Shown: positions 17,347 through 26,281 of the stretch, piece after piece
Layout: each line of letters begins with the position of its first letter
Numbering within the stretch: position 1 is the stretch's first letter
The notes under the pieces: model-generated
The model's input: only the letters and a program-made list of their open reading frames with translations
Database searches by the model: none
What the model was told of the DNA's origin: nothing
Program-made: the position numbers and the translations under genes
Assembly: GCF_003326475.1 (NCBI RefSeq)
Contig: NZ_JPWA01000003.1
Location: forward strand, 124,001-188,000
Direction: 5' to 3'
From: Thalassospira xianhensis MCCC 1A02616
GTDB taxonomy: Bacteria > Pseudomonadota > Alphaproteobacteria > Rhodospirillales > Thalassospiraceae
Length of the DNA: 64,000 nt

Positions 17347-17640
17347 TCAGTGGGTGTTTCTGCGCAGATCGTCGATCAGCTGGGCCTTGTCGGGATCGGC
17401 ATGGAAACTTGACGGAATGATCATCATGCCCTTGGTACCGTCGTGGGCCTCTATCATGTAAAGGGTGGCGTCATCCCCCGGATCGGTCCCGGCATCGACA
17501 CTGTTGCTGTGAACGATTTTCAGATCGGCCGCAGCATAAACCGGACCGCAGCCATCGCAGCGCACCCCGCCTGCCTCGTAGACAAAATGATGTGAAAAGC
17601 CATGACGGATGGCATTTTCCTGAAGTTCGGCCAAAGTCAT
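17347..17640 (-). CDS. Small conserved protein, tandem paralogue A
   Basis: 97 aa, function unknown. It is clearly homologous to its neighbour at 17709-18002: both have the N-terminal helix LxELQE, then GFxHHF, a C-D-G turn and a central block SGTDPGDDATLYMIEA or its near-identical form, then IPSSF and a C-terminal helix LIDxLR. Copy A differs in having a CDGCG motif. The protein is acidic, without signal peptide or membrane segment, so probably cytosolic. Separate ribosome sites suggest two genes from a tandem duplication. Confidence 0.75.
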   Translation of the reverse strand: MTLAELQENAIRHGFSHHFVYEAGGVRCDGCGPVYAAADLKIVHSNSVDAGTDPGDDATLYMIEAHDGTKGMMIIPSSFHADPDKAQLIDDLRRNTH

Positions 17641-17708
17641 TGTCGTCTCTCCTGCTGGTTACGGAATACCTGTTCCTGAAACGCGGAAGCGATGCGACTG
17701 TTCCGATT

Positions 17709-18002
17709 CTATCGGGACTGACTGCGCAGATGGTCGATAAGTTCTGCCTTGTTATGCTCGGTATAAAAGCTGCTGGGCACGATCAGGGTGCCACGTGTAC
17801 CGTCGCGGGCCTCTATCATATAAAGCGTGGCGTCATCTCCCGGATCAGTGCCGCTATCGACGGATCGGCTATCGATAATGGTCAGATCATTGGCGGAATA
17901 GCTGACTTCCTTGCCATCGCAGGTGACATTGTTTCCGGTCGCACTGAAATGGTGGGTGAAGCCCTTTAGTGTGGCAATTTCCTGCAGTTCGGAGAGGTTC
18001 AT
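17709..18002 (-). CDS. Small conserved protein, tandem paralogue B
   Basis: 97 aa, the second member of the duplicated pair (see 17347-17640). It shares SVDSGTDPGDDATLYMIEAR with its neighbour almost residue for residue. It has a single Cys (TCDGKEV), whereas copy A has two. The function is not recognised. The conserved DPGDDATLY stretch also occurs in small bacterial proteins sometimes annotated, without support, as phosphoribosylpyrophosphate synthetase. The 68-bp gap to copy A contains no obvious promoter. Confidence 0.75.
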   Translation of the reverse strand: MNLSELQEIATLKGFTHHFSATGNNVTCDGKEVSYSANDLTIIDSRSVDSGTDPGDDATLYMIEARDGTRGTLIVPSSFYTEHNKAELIDHLRSQSR

Positions 18003-18090
18003 GTCTTAAGCTCCGTTTGCTGGTGTTTCCGAGATTACGAGCATAGCACGATAAGGCAGGGAAATATTGCCATCACTATGGCAGAAAACC

Positions 18091-18561
18091 TCAGATTTCC
18101 TTTTTCATGCCTTCGTGGCTGGCAACAAAACCAAGTCGTTCGTAGAAGCGATGGGCATCCTTGCGGGTTTTGTCGGTGGTGAATTGCACAAGCGATGCGC
18201 CAAGTGATTGCGAGCTCGAAACGGATTTGATGATCAATTTTTCGCCTACTTTCTGACCGCGGCATTTTGACGATACCCGTACACCTTCGATCTGGGCGCG
18301 CAGACGGCCTTTGCGGGAAAGCCCGGCAATCAGGGTCAGTTGCAGGCAACCGACAACGTCGTTACCGCGACACGCCAGAAGATATTTGTTGGGAAGGGCT
18401 TCGGTGCTTTGGCTTTGCATGGCATCGAACGCCGCATAATATCTATCTGGCAGGGGATCGCGCAGCTCCTCGCGGGTTTTGCCCTTTTCGTCATCAGCCA
18501 ACAGGGCGACGATGGCAGGTAGGTCTTCGCGATTGGCATAGCGGAAGGTAATATCGGTCAT
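18091..18561 (-). CDS. GNAT-family N-acetyltransferase
   Basis: 156 aa from ATG 18561, with AGAGGA 8 nt upstream. The GNAT fold is marked by the acetyl-CoA loop region IEGVRVSSKCRGQKVGEKLI and the C-terminal DAHRFYERLGFVASHEG. The substrate is not predictable. Similar enzymes are usually annotated as YhbS- or PhnO-like and modify small amines. It is followed downstream by the small tandem paralogues on the same strand, with gaps of about 90 bp. Confidence 0.8.
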   Translation of the reverse strand: MTDITFRYANREDLPAIVALLADDEKGKTREELRDPLPDRYYAAFDAMQSQSTEALPNKYLLACRGNDVVGCLQLTLIAGLSRKGRLRAQIEGVRVSSKCRGQKVGEKLIIKSVSSSQSLGASLVQFTTDKTRKDAHRFYERLGFVASHEGMKKEI

Positions 18562-18648
18562 CAAAGCATCCTCTTTTGCGGGATGGCATGATGATGGAAA
18601 AGATTGATTTTGCCTACTGGTCGCGAGCGCGTTCAGAGGAACTGCTGC

Positions 18649-19608
18649 TTAGAGGTCGAGTAGCCAGGTCTGGCCGACGAGATCATGGCCGAAACTGTGG
18701 TGTGGTTCTTCGCTGGTCAGAACAAAACCCGCTTTTTCATAGATATGGCGGGCGGCATGCAGGTTGGCATTGGTCCAAAGCGTGATCTGTTTGTATCCGG
18801 CACGTCGGGCAAAGACGATACAGTGATCGACCAGATGACCACCGATACCCATGCCACGAGCTTCAGGTTCGACATAAAGTAATCTCAGCCTGGCAACTGT
18901 ATCGCTTTGCCGGACCAGCATGATCGAACCGGCGATGCGGGCTTTGTGTTCAGCGATCCAGCAACCTTCACAGGCCGAATCATGTTTCGCAAGGAAACCG
19001 GCGGCAATTTCGGCAACCATGCCTTCGAATGTTGTGTCCCAGTTATACTCGGCAGTATAAAGCGCACCATGGCGATGCACGATCCAGCCAAGATCGCCGG
19101 CACGATGATCCCGGATGATCACAGGGTAACGAGTGGCATCTGACAACGCTGAGCTCTTCGGGGAAAGCAGGGTTTGTATGGTTTGCATTGCCATTCGCAG
19201 TTCATCATGCTGGTTTTGGGGAAGCGCGCCGATTAATCCGGCGATGTCCCGGCGCGAAGCATCTTCGAGCGTCGCATAGATCATTTTGCCGCTGTCGGTA
19301 AGTTCGGCAATCCGCATACGGCGATCATTGGAATCAGCACGCAACGTGATTAGGTCGATCTTTTTAAAGCGTGTGAGAATCCGGCTGAGATAGGCGGGAT
19401 CAAGGCCCAGTATAGTGGCAAGTTTGCCGACAATTTGCGGGCCGCCAGCACTAAGCTCGAACAGAACCCGGGCCTCCGTCAGGGAGAATTCGCTTTTATG
19501 CAAGCCTTTGCTGAGAAGGCCGATCTGGCGGGTATAAAAGCGGTTAAACGCCCGAATATTGTCGATTTCGTCTAAGTTCATGACCTGATCCTGCAATGAC
19601 AAAGCCAT
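18649..19608 (-). CDS. MarR regulator fused to a GNAT acetyltransferase
   Basis: 319 aa. The N-terminal ~150 residues are a MarR winged helix (LSKGLHKSEFSLTEARVLFE, LATILGLDPAYLSRILTRF, DSNDRRMRIAELTDSG). The C-terminal ~150 residues are a GNAT domain (LLYVEPEARGMGIGGHLVDH, HAARHIYEKAGFVLTSEE). This two-domain layout is a known family whose ligand and targets are mostly uncharacterised. ATG 19581 is an alternative start with CAGG just upstream. Two GACTTWGTC boxes 21 bp apart lie directly upstream, suggesting autoregulation. Confidence 0.85.
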   Translation of the reverse strand: MALSLQDQVMNLDEIDNIRAFNRFYTRQIGLLSKGLHKSEFSLTEARVLFELSAGGPQIVGKLATILGLDPAYLSRILTRFKKIDLITLRADSNDRRMRIAELTDSGKMIYATLEDASRRDIAGLIGALPQNQHDELRMAMQTIQTLLSPKSSALSDATRYPVIIRDHRAGDLGWIVHRHGALYTAEYNWDTTFEGMVAEIAAGFLAKHDSACEGCWIAEHKARIAGSIMLVRQSDTVARLRLLYVEPEARGMGIGGHLVDHCIVFARRAGYKQITLWTNANLHAARHIYEKAGFVLTSEEPHHSFGHDLVGQTWLLDL

Positions 19609-19615
19609 TTTATAT

Positions 19616-19645
19616 GACTTTGTCTATTAAATATTGGACTTAGTC
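19616..19645. promoter_or_regulatory. Paired GACTTWGTC boxes upstream of the MarR-GNAT gene
   Basis: GACTTTGTC at 19616-19624 and GACTTAGTC at 19637-19645 are 21 bp apart, two helical turns, with an AT-rich spacer. The second box is itself palindromic (GACT-T-AGTC). The position just upstream of a MarR-family gene suggests an autoregulatory operator. This is inference from spacing and symmetry. Confidence 0.4.
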
Positions 19646-19715
19646 AAATAAATTGTAAAAAGAAGCGCGATAGAACGTCGCGCTTCCTGTTATGGCAGGT
19701 TGGCCGGGGGGGGGA

Positions 19716-20459
19716 TTAAGCCAGTCCGCCATTGGCACGCAAGGTTTGCCCATTGACCCAGCCCGAATCAGGTCCGGCCAGGAAGGAAACGACACCGGCA
19801 ATATCTTCGGGCTGACCAAGGCGTTCAATCGGTGGCATTTTTGAAAACTGCGCGATCTGTTCATCTGTCTTGCCGTTCAGGAACAGTTCGGTTGCAACCG
19901 GGCCGGGGGCGACGGCATTTACCGTGATGTTGCGACCGCGCAGTTCTTTGGCATAAACACCTGTCATCGCTTCGACCGCTGCCTTGGTTGCGTTGTAAAC
20001 CGCATAACCCGGCAATTTCAGATGCAGGGCCGTGGTTGAAAAGTTGATTACTCGACCGTCATTGCGCAGGCGCTTGGCGCTTTCGCGCAGCATATTGAAG
20101 GTACCGCGTACATTTGTATCCATCATCGCGTCATAAACCGCGTCACTCATTTCCGAGATTGGCTGTGTTGTCATGACACCGGCATTATTGACAATGACAT
20201 CTACCCCGCCAAAACGGGTCTCGGCGTGATCGAACATCTGTTTGACGGCATCGGCATTGGTGATGTCGGCCTTGATTGCCATCGCCTGATGGCCGTTTGC
20301 CGTAAGTTCGTCAGTCAGGGCGTCCGCGCTTGAGGCGCTGTTCGCATAGTTGATAACAACGGCAAAGCCATCCTGTGCCAGGCGTTTGGCAAGGGCGACA
20401 CCAATGCCACGTGCGGCACCGGTGATAATGGCAGTTCTGGTTTCATTTGCGTTTGTCAT
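19716..20459 (-). CDS. Short-chain dehydrogenase/reductase
   Basis: 247 aa from ATG 20459, with AGGAG 8 nt upstream. Classical SDR motifs are present: TGAARGIG cofactor loop, NNAGV, a catalytic Ser in STTALH, YNATKAA (Tyr and Lys) and the C-terminal SDSGWVNGQTLRANGGLA. The cofactor is probably NADP(H), and the enzyme is often named 3-oxoacyl-ACP reductase-like, but its substrate is unknown. It is divergent from a LysR gene, with a perfect 8-9-8 inverted repeat between them, so it is the likely regulated target of that LysR protein. Confidence 0.88.
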   Translation of the reverse strand: MTNANETRTAIITGAARGIGVALAKRLAQDGFAVVINYANSASSADALTDELTANGHQAMAIKADITNADAVKQMFDHAETRFGGVDVIVNNAGVMTTQPISEMSDAVYDAMMDTNVRGTFNMLRESAKRLRNDGRVINFSTTALHLKLPGYAVYNATKAAVEAMTGVYAKELRGRNITVNAVAPGPVATELFLNGKTDEQIAQFSKMPPIERLGQPEDIAGVVSFLAGPDSGWVNGQTLRANGGLA

Positions 20460-20537
20460 CTTGGATTCTCCTATTTGGTGATGAACCAATTTCGATGGGC
20501 GGAGTATGAACCGGATGACATTTGGGATAATTACGCC

Positions 20538-20562
20538 ATAATCGACAATACTGTTCGATTAT
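20538..20562. promoter_or_regulatory. Candidate LysR operator between SDR and lysR genes
   Basis: ATAATCGA at 20538-20545 is mirrored exactly by TCGATTAT at 20555-20562 with a 9-bp spacer. It lies in the divergent intergenic region 20-45 bp upstream of the LysR start. The geometry fits a LysR box (T-N11-A core with dyad). The repeat is seen directly; the binding protein is inferred. Confidence 0.55.
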
Positions 20563-20582
20563 CTACAACAATTGGAAATACG

Positions 20583-21497
20583 ATGGACCGGTTCGAGGAG
20601 ATGCGGAATTTCGTTCGCATTGTCGAGCGCAGCAGCTTTACCAAGGCTGCGACGGATCTTCAGATCCCACGCGCCACCATGACCAATACCATTCAGCGCC
20701 TTGAAGAACGGCTGGGAACGCGGCTCCTGAACCGCACCACTAGACAGGTTCGACCAACCCTGGACGGCGAAGCTTATTACAAGCGCTGTATCCGGATACT
20801 GGGCGAACTGGAGGAAGCCGACAGTCTTTTTCGACCGTGTGCGCCTAAAGGGCTTTTGCGCGTCAATCTTCAGGGTACGCTGGCCCGGATGTTTGTTATT
20901 CCGGCCCTGCCCGGATTCATGGATGAATATCCCGATATCACGCTTGTGGTGGCCGATGGTGACCGCTATGTCGATCTGGTTCATGAAGGATATGACTGCG
21001 TGTTGCGCAGTGGGGAATTGGTCGATTCATCCATGATCGGACGTCGTTTGGCAACAATGCCTGAGGTCACGGTGGCAAGCCCCGGCTATCTTGAAAAATA
21101 TGGCATGCCGGAACGGATTGAGGATTTTGAACGCCAAGGGCACCGGGTTGTTTCCTTCCTTTCTGGTGCGGATGCCAAGCCGATGCCGCTTGATTTCACT
21201 ATTGACGGTCTTGTGCGACAGGTCGAAATCCCAGCCAATATTTCAGTGACCGGGGCGGATTTATATATGGCTGCGGCCATTGCCGGGCTCGGCATCATTC
21301 AGGTCCCGCATTACCGGGCGGAGGCTGATCTGAAAGCTGGTCGGCTGGTGGAAATCCTGCCGCAATATCCGCCCGAACCGATGCCGGTATCAGTACTTTA
21401 TCCGCAGAACAGGCAACTTTCACCACGGGTTCGGGTATTTACCGACTGGCTGGGGCAGCTTTTTGCCAATGGGGTCGAAGGACTTATGGCAAGCTGA
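20583..21497 (+). CDS. LysR-family transcriptional regulator
   Basis: 304 aa from ATG 20583 (MDRFEEMRNFVRIVERSSFT). The frame is open 36 codons upstream, but that part crosses the operator region. The N-terminal winged helix (FTKAATDLQIPRATMTNTIQRLEERLGTRLLNR) is followed by a periplasmic-binding-like effector domain. The pattern resembles the large LysR group that controls neighbouring SDR or quinone-reductase genes. It is divergent from the SDR gene, with a shared palindromic operator, so control of that gene and of itself is likely. Confidence 0.88.
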   Translation: MDRFEEMRNFVRIVERSSFTKAATDLQIPRATMTNTIQRLEERLGTRLLNRTTRQVRPTLDGEAYYKRCIRILGELEEADSLFRPCAPKGLLRVNLQGTLARMFVIPALPGFMDEYPDITLVVADGDRYVDLVHEGYDCVLRSGELVDSSMIGRRLATMPEVTVASPGYLEKYGMPERIEDFERQGHRVVSFLSGADAKPMPLDFTIDGLVRQVEIPANISVTGADLYMAAAIAGLGIIQVPHYRAEADLKAGRLVEILPQYPPEPMPVSVLYPQNRQLSPRVRVFTDWLGQLFANGVEGLMAS

Positions 21498-21579
21498 TTG
21501 CGGTCGAGGTGAATAACGTTGGCAGGCAGAATGGTTAGCTATGCCTGTCCATTCTACCTCCCTTCATCAAGGGAGCTGC

Positions 21580-22545
21580 TTAATATCCTGTTTTACGATC
21601 AACAAGGCCGCGTGGGGTTTCGCCGCGGGTGATGCGATCAATATTTTCGGCGATCTGATCGACGGATTCCTCGATCCGGGTGGCCGCCGCAATATGCGGT
21701 GTGATGCGGATTTTCGGATGATCCCAGAACGGATGACTTTCAGGTAGTGGTTCGGTGATTGCCACATCAAGGAACGCCCCGCGCAGATGTCCGGTGTCAA
21801 GCAGGCGGAGCAAATCAGCCTCGACAATCATTGCCCCACGTGCGGCGTTGATGACGACGGCATCTTTGGGTAGCTGCGACAGGGTGTTGCTGTTGAGAAC
21901 GCCTTCGGTTTCGGCGGTGCGCGGCAACATGCAGATCAGGATCTCGGATTGCGACAGGAACTCGTGCAGGGTTTCCGTTCCGGCATAGGTTGTTATGCCG
22001 TCAATAGCCTTCATCGTTCGGCTCCAGCCGGATACGGCAAAGCCAAGCTGTGTCAATGCAGTGGCAACCGCAGCGCCAAGTGCACCCAGCCCCATCACGC
22101 CAACCCGACATTTGGAAATACGGGCAACATCATGTTGAGTCCAGTCGGCTTTGGCTTGCTGGCGCGCGTAAATATCGAAATCACGCATAAAATGCAGGGC
22201 GGCATACAGATGATATTGCACCATCTGATCGGCCATACCGGCATTTTCAAGCCGAATGACCGGCACATCCGCCGGAAGACTGGGGGTTGAAAGCACATGA
22301 TCCACACCTGCACCAAGCGAGAAGATCGCCTGAAGGTTGGTCAGGCTTTTAAGCAGCCCCTGCGGCTGTTTCCACAACAGGGCAAAATAAATCGTTGCGG
22401 GATCGTAATTTTCATGCTGGGTGACGATGTTTGCGTCCGGCAGACGGGTGACCATAGCCTCTTTCCAGCGATCATCCTCACCCGCCGCCGCAATCAGGAT
22501 GTTGGGGTTCGTGCGGGTGGAATTGTCGGAACTGGCGGCGGACAT
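21580..22545 (-). CDS. D-2-hydroxyacid dehydrogenase, GhrA-like
   Basis: 321 aa from ATG 22545, with AGGAG 8 nt upstream. The NAD-binding motif is GVMGLGALGAAVATAL, followed by the catalytic Arg in NAARGAMI, Glu in DVAITEPLP and His in ITPHIAA. The N-terminal part (ALLWKQPQGLLKSLTNLQAIFSLGAGVDHV) matches the glyoxylate/hydroxypyruvate reductase A group, which reduces glyoxylate or hydroxypyruvate with NADPH. It stands alone on the minus strand between the LysR gene and the VOC-family gene. Confidence 0.85.
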   Translation of the reverse strand: MSAASSDNSTRTNPNILIAAAGEDDRWKEAMVTRLPDANIVTQHENYDPATIYFALLWKQPQGLLKSLTNLQAIFSLGAGVDHVLSTPSLPADVPVIRLENAGMADQMVQYHLYAALHFMRDFDIYARQQAKADWTQHDVARISKCRVGVMGLGALGAAVATALTQLGFAVSGWSRTMKAIDGITTYAGTETLHEFLSQSEILICMLPRTAETEGVLNSNTLSQLPKDAVVINAARGAMIVEADLLRLLDTGHLRGAFLDVAITEPLPESHPFWDHPKIRITPHIAAATRIEESVDQIAENIDRITRGETPRGLVDRKTGY

Positions 22546-22710
22546 GGGAAATTCTCCTGACGGACTGGTAAAACGGGTCGATGGTTTCGGGGTGTCGAGG
22601 ATACCGATCAGAACCGGCATTGCTCATACTACCTGATCATATAACGCATTGCAGGGCAAAGCGTTCCGGGCACAAATCTGAAGCCGGGTTATCTGTGCCC
22701 GGAATACGGA

Positions 22711-23130
22711 TCAATGGGCAAAAATCATCGCCGGATCACGGAATGTCTTGAATTCAAGGCCATTGCCAGCCGGGTCTGCGACAAAGAAAGTCCCCTGTTC
22801 GCCGGGCTCATCCTTAAATCGGATTTTCGGTTCCAGCAGGAACTTGACCCCGGCTGCTTTCAGGCGATCCGCCAGATCATGCCATTTCTCCCATTCCAGA
22901 ACCGCGCCGAAATGCGGGATTGGCACGGCATCACCATCGACATTGCCGGCACCGGCATTTTGTCCGGCTTCGGGACGAACATGGGCGGAAAGCTGATGAC
23001 CAAAGAAATCGAAATCAATCCACGCCTCGGTCGAACGGCCTTCGTCGCAGCCAAGGATATCAATGTAAAACGCACGGGTATCGGCAATCGATTTGATCGG
23101 AAATGCCAGATGGAACGGGGGTGGTGACAT
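22711..23130 (-). CDS. Glyoxalase/VOC-family protein
   Basis: 139 aa, a single VOC domain made of two beta-alpha-beta-beta-beta units. The pattern [23 protein letters not shown] opens the domain, and [16 protein letters not shown] closes it with the conserved metal-ligand Glu. Likely metal ligands are His in FHLAFP and HFGAVLEWE, plus the C-terminal Glu. Members include glyoxalase I, dioxygenases and resistance proteins, so the substrate is open. It is divergent from the LysR gene at 23242. Confidence 0.8.
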   Translation of the reverse strand: MSPPPFHLAFPIKSIADTRAFYIDILGCDEGRSTEAWIDFDFFGHQLSAHVRPEAGQNAGAGNVDGDAVPIPHFGAVLEWEKWHDLADRLKAAGVKFLLEPKIRFKDEPGEQGTFFVADPAGNGLEFKTFRDPAMIFAH

Positions 23131-23241
23131 GGCAACCTCGTAAAGTTTATCTAATGCTTTGTTGTTGGAACCAGTCTAAATCAGCATAATGCAGCGGGCA
23201 AAATCAGAAGTTCTGCATCTATCAACAGGAAATCTATTGTT

Positions 23242-24186
23242 ATGGCGCTTCGTCCGGCTACACCGCCGTTAAATGCCCTGCGTGCCTTCGAGGCAGCAGC
23301 CCGACTGGGCAGCTTTGCGCGGGCCGCTGACGAGCTTTCCGTGACCCCCGGCGCGATCAGCCAGCAGGTGGCAAATTTGGAAGCCAGCCTTGGCATGGTG
23401 CTGTTTGATCGCAACGGCCCGAAGCTAAGCTTACGCGAAACAGGCCGCGCCTATCTTCCCAGCTTGCGCCGGGCACTCGACGAGATTGAGGCAGCCACCC
23501 TTGATCTGGTGACCCATGGCGTTGGGGAACGTCGGTTGTTGATTGGCGCCCTTCATACGATTGCCAGTTCGTGGCTGATTCCAATATTATACCGGTTTCA
23601 AAATGAAAATCCCGACATCCGCCCGGTGATCGAGACATTGGCGCTGAATTTCGCGACCCCGGAACGCAGTCCCGTCTTGGCAGACAGGCTTTTGGATGTC
23701 GGTCTTTATTTCGGGGATGGCAGTTGGCCGGGTGTGAGGTCTGACAAAATTCTTGATGAAATTCAGGTGGTTGTCGCCAAACCGGGATATGTCTGGACCA
23801 ATGATTCCAATGATCCGGATGGTCTGATTGCCCATTATCCGCGGCTTGTGCATACCACGCGCCCGAAGGCATGGCATGATTGGGCACTGGCCAATGGCGT
23901 TGCGATGGCAGGTACGCCTGGGCCGGGGTTCGAGCATTTCTTTATGCTGATCGAGGCAGCAAAGGCCGGCCTTGGGTTAGCACTTTTGCCGCATGTCTTG
24001 ATCGAAGGGCCTTTGGCTGATGGCAGTTTGGAAATTGTTTGTGATGCAAAGCTTGAAAGTGCAGGTGCCTATTATCTGATTACACCTGAAAACCGCCTTG
24101 ATAGCCCGGAAGTTGCGGCATTTCGGGACTGGATTTTGCGGGAGGCATCTGTTGATACAGGTGCCGGTTGCTATGCAAATATTTGA
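23242..24186 (+). CDS. LysR-family regulator, GcvA-like
   Basis: 314 aa. The opening PATPPLNALRAFEAAARLGSF with helix-turn-helix AADELSVTPGAISQQVANLE is typical of the GcvA/AmpR branch, which often regulates a divergently transcribed gene. The effector domain follows (ASSWLIPILYRFQNENPDIRP). The divergent neighbour is the VOC-family gene, the most likely target. GcvA itself controls glycine cleavage, but nothing here links this copy to glycine. Confidence 0.87.
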   Translation: MALRPATPPLNALRAFEAAARLGSFARAADELSVTPGAISQQVANLEASLGMVLFDRNGPKLSLRETGRAYLPSLRRALDEIEAATLDLVTHGVGERRLLIGALHTIASSWLIPILYRFQNENPDIRPVIETLALNFATPERSPVLADRLLDVGLYFGDGSWPGVRSDKILDEIQVVVAKPGYVWTNDSNDPDGLIAHYPRLVHTTRPKAWHDWALANGVAMAGTPGPGFEHFFMLIEAAKAGLGLALLPHVLIEGPLADGSLEIVCDAKLESAGAYYLITPENRLDSPEVAAFRDWILREASVDTGAGCYANI

Positions 24187-24215
24187 AATAAAAAGTAAAA
24201 TGTAGAAACTTGGTT

Positions 24216-24686
24216 CTATTGCCCACGGCGATAAATGCTGTGCAACAGATGGTCTTTCTTCGGGCCTGTGATTTTAATTTTAGTTTCGAAATGATTTTCG
24301 TCATGCCAGATCATGCAATGATGATAGAAATCATCGCCACAGGGATGAATATCACGCGCACACAGGCCGTCATTGGCATCTTCGCCAAATTGCAGCAACA
24401 CATAGCGATTGCCGAAGCTTAACGGATCACGAAACAGAAGCTCGATCGCGGGCGGGTCTTCATGCAGGACGAAGTCATATTCGCGGTAACCGTCAAACTG
24501 TTTGCCGTCGCTGCGTTCGAGAATCCCTTCCTCGCGATAGCGCAGAAAACCTGGCTTCTCCGGTTCTCCCAGGTGGAAGGTGGCATTGCCCCTGAACTTT
24601 CCCGTGTAGCCAAGATCGCGCACAAGCGTCCAGTCACCCGGCAGGCTTTGGAAAATCGTGGCGGCAGATGCGACAGCTTGGATCAT
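24216..24686 (-). CDS. DUF6314-like small protein
   Basis: 156 aa from ATG 24686. The sequence FQSLPGDWTLVRDL, then GNATF, YREEG and a C-terminal IxGPKKDHLLHSIYRR resembles a small lipocalin-like family (DUF6314) with no assigned function. The repeated short beta-strands with W and R at fixed places suggest a barrel that may bind a small molecule. It follows the his cluster on the same strand, but a strong terminator (24703-24733) separates them, so it is probably expressed separately. Confidence 0.6.
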   Translation of the reverse strand: MIQAVASAATIFQSLPGDWTLVRDLGYTGKFRGNATFHLGEPEKPGFLRYREEGILERSDGKQFDGYREYDFVLHEDPPAIELLFRDPLSFGNRYVLLQFGEDANDGLCARDIHPCGDDFYHHCMIWHDENHFETKIKITGPKKDHLLHSIYRRGQ

Positions 24687-24702
24687 AGCATTCCGGTAAA
24701 GC

Positions 24703-24733
24703 AAAAAGGCAGGGACGCCGTGGCTGCCCTGCC
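24703..24733 (-). terminator. Rho-independent terminator after the his/HIT cluster
   Basis: On the minus strand GGCAGGG pairs with CCTGCC around a short loop and is followed by TTTTTG. It lies just after the HIT gene stop (24756), ending the minus-strand his operon. Confidence 0.7.
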
Positions 24734-24755
24734 CTGAATTCTGGTTTTGCGGGCG

Positions 24756-25133
24756 TTAACCTTGGTCTTTTGGCAACATCAGGCCCAGCTTCTTGCCGCC
24801 AATGATATGGACATGCAGATGCGGGACGTCCTGACGGCCATGATCGCGGGTATTGGCGATCAGGCGGTAACCGTCCTCGACAACGCCTGCTGCGGCCGAG
24901 ATTTTGCCGATGGCGCGGGTATATGCGATGATTTCCGCATCCGATGCATTGGTGGCAAAGTCGTCATAACTGGTATAGGCACCCTTCGGGATCACAAGGA
25001 TATGGGTTGGGGCCTGCGGCGCAATGTCATTGAAGGCCAGCACATGGTCGTCTTCATAGACCTTGGTGCACGGGATTTCACCACGAAGAATTTTGGCAAA
25101 GATGTTTTGCGGATCATAGGCAGAGACGGCCAT
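24756..25133 (-). CDS. HIT-family nucleotide hydrolase/transferase
   Basis: 125 aa from ATG 25133. The histidine triad is HLHVHIIGG near the C terminus, with the family opening NIFAKILRGEIPCTKVYEDD. HINT-type proteins hydrolyse AMP-linked or phosphoramidate substrates. Its place directly after hisE is common in alphaproteobacteria, suggesting co-transcription with histidine genes, though no direct histidine role is established. The gap to hisE is 32 bp. Confidence 0.9.
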   Translation of the reverse strand: MAVSAYDPQNIFAKILRGEIPCTKVYEDDHVLAFNDIAPQAPTHILVIPKGAYTSYDDFATNASDAEIIAYTRAIGKISAAAGVVEDGYRLIANTRDHGRQDVPHLHVHIIGGKKLGLMLPKDQG

Positions 25134-25165
25134 CGATATGCTCCTGATCTTGACGGGATATGACC

Positions 25166-25492
25166 CTATTTGTCTGTGCGGGATGCCTTTTCGGCAATAC
25201 CGGAAATACCTTGACGTTCGGCCAGAATGTTCCATACGTCTTCCGGCTTTACCCCCTGATCGGCCCAAAGCACGGTCAGGTGATAGAGCAGATCGGCACT
25301 TTCGGATGCTACTTTTTGGGGTGTTTCGGCAAGGGCCGCGATCACGGTTTCAACGCCTTCTTCGCCAACTTTCTGGGCGATTTTGGCCGTGCCTTTGGCA
25401 AAAAGTTTGGCGGTATAGCTGGTTTCGGGATCTGCGCCCTTGCGTTCGGAAACTACAGTGTAAAGCTGATCAAGGATATGCTGGTCGGTCAT
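25166..25492 (-). CDS. hisE: Phosphoribosyl-ATP pyrophosphatase HisE
   Basis: 108 aa from ATG 25492, with GAGGGG 5 nt upstream; a GTG two codons earlier is possible. The MazG-like all-alpha fold shows KLFAKGTAKIAQKVGEEGVE and SADLLYHLTVLWAD, the metal-binding Glu/Asp motifs of HisE. It converts phosphoribosyl-ATP to phosphoribosyl-AMP in histidine biosynthesis. It is separate from HisI, which is not in this window. It follows hisF with 2 nt between stop and start. Confidence 0.93.
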   Translation of the reverse strand: MTDQHILDQLYTVVSERKGADPETSYTAKLFAKGTAKIAQKVGEEGVETVIAALAETPQKVASESADLLYHLTVLWADQGVKPEDVWNILAERQGISGIAEKASRTDK

Positions 25493-25494
25493 AA

Positions 25495-26256
25495 TCACCC
25501 CTCGCGGACCGGGATACCGGCGGCTTTCATGTGGTCCTTGACCTCGCGAATGCGATAGGTCCCGAAATGGAAGATTGATGCAGCCAGAACTGCGGAAGCG
25601 TGACCTTCGGTTACGCCTTCGACCATGTGGTTCAGCGTTCCGACTCCGCCCGATGCAATCACCGGAACATGAACAGCGTCCGCAATTGATCGCGTCAGTG
25701 GTAGGTTAAAGCCTGACTTGGTGCCATCGCGATCCATTGAGGTCACAAGAAGTTCGCCTGCACCATATTCGGTCATTTGTTTTGCAAACGAAACAGCATC
25801 GATCCCAGTTGGCTTACGGCCGCCATGGGTGAAGATTTCAAACTTTTCCGGGCCGGTCGATTTGGCATCAATCGAGACCACAATGCATTGCGACCCGAAC
25901 TTGCGCGCGGCTTCGCGCACGAAATCGGGGTTATTGACCGCGGCCGTGTTGATTGAAACCTTATCCGCCCCGGCCAGAAGAAGCTTGCGAATGTCTTCTA
26001 GTGATCGCACACCACCACCAACGGTGACGGGCATAAAGCAGGCTTCTGCCGTGCGAGCGACAACGTCGAAAATGGTATCGCGATTGTCGCTTGAGGCGGT
26101 GATATCAAGGAAACAAAGCTCGTCAGCGCCTTCGGCGTCATAAATGCGGGCTTGTTCCACCGGATCGCCGGCATCGATCAGGTCGACGAAATTGACCCCT
26201 TTGACGACGCGTCCGTCCTTGACATCGAGACAGGGTATGACACGGGTTTTCAACAT
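25495..26256 (-). CDS. hisF: Imidazole glycerol phosphate synthase cyclase subunit HisF
   Basis: 253 aa, full length. The TIM-barrel motifs are clear: [18 protein letters not shown] (catalytic Asp near residue 11), TVGGGVRS, and [14 protein letters not shown] (second catalytic Asp). With HisH it makes imidazole glycerol phosphate and AICAR from PRFAR. It is in the minus-strand his operon, 25 bp after hisA. Confidence 0.96.
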   Translation of the reverse strand: MLKTRVIPCLDVKDGRVVKGVNFVDLIDAGDPVEQARIYDAEGADELCFLDITASSDNRDTIFDVVARTAEACFMPVTVGGGVRSLEDIRKLLLAGADKVSINTAAVNNPDFVREAARKFGSQCIVVSIDAKSTGPEKFEIFTHGGRKPTGIDAVSFAKQMTEYGAGELLVTSMDRDGTKSGFNLPLTRSIADAVHVPVIASGGVGTLNHMVEGVTEGHASAVLAASIFHFGTYRIREVKDHMKAAGIPVREG

Positions 26257-26281
26257 GGTCGGTTATCCTGTTTGGGTCCGT

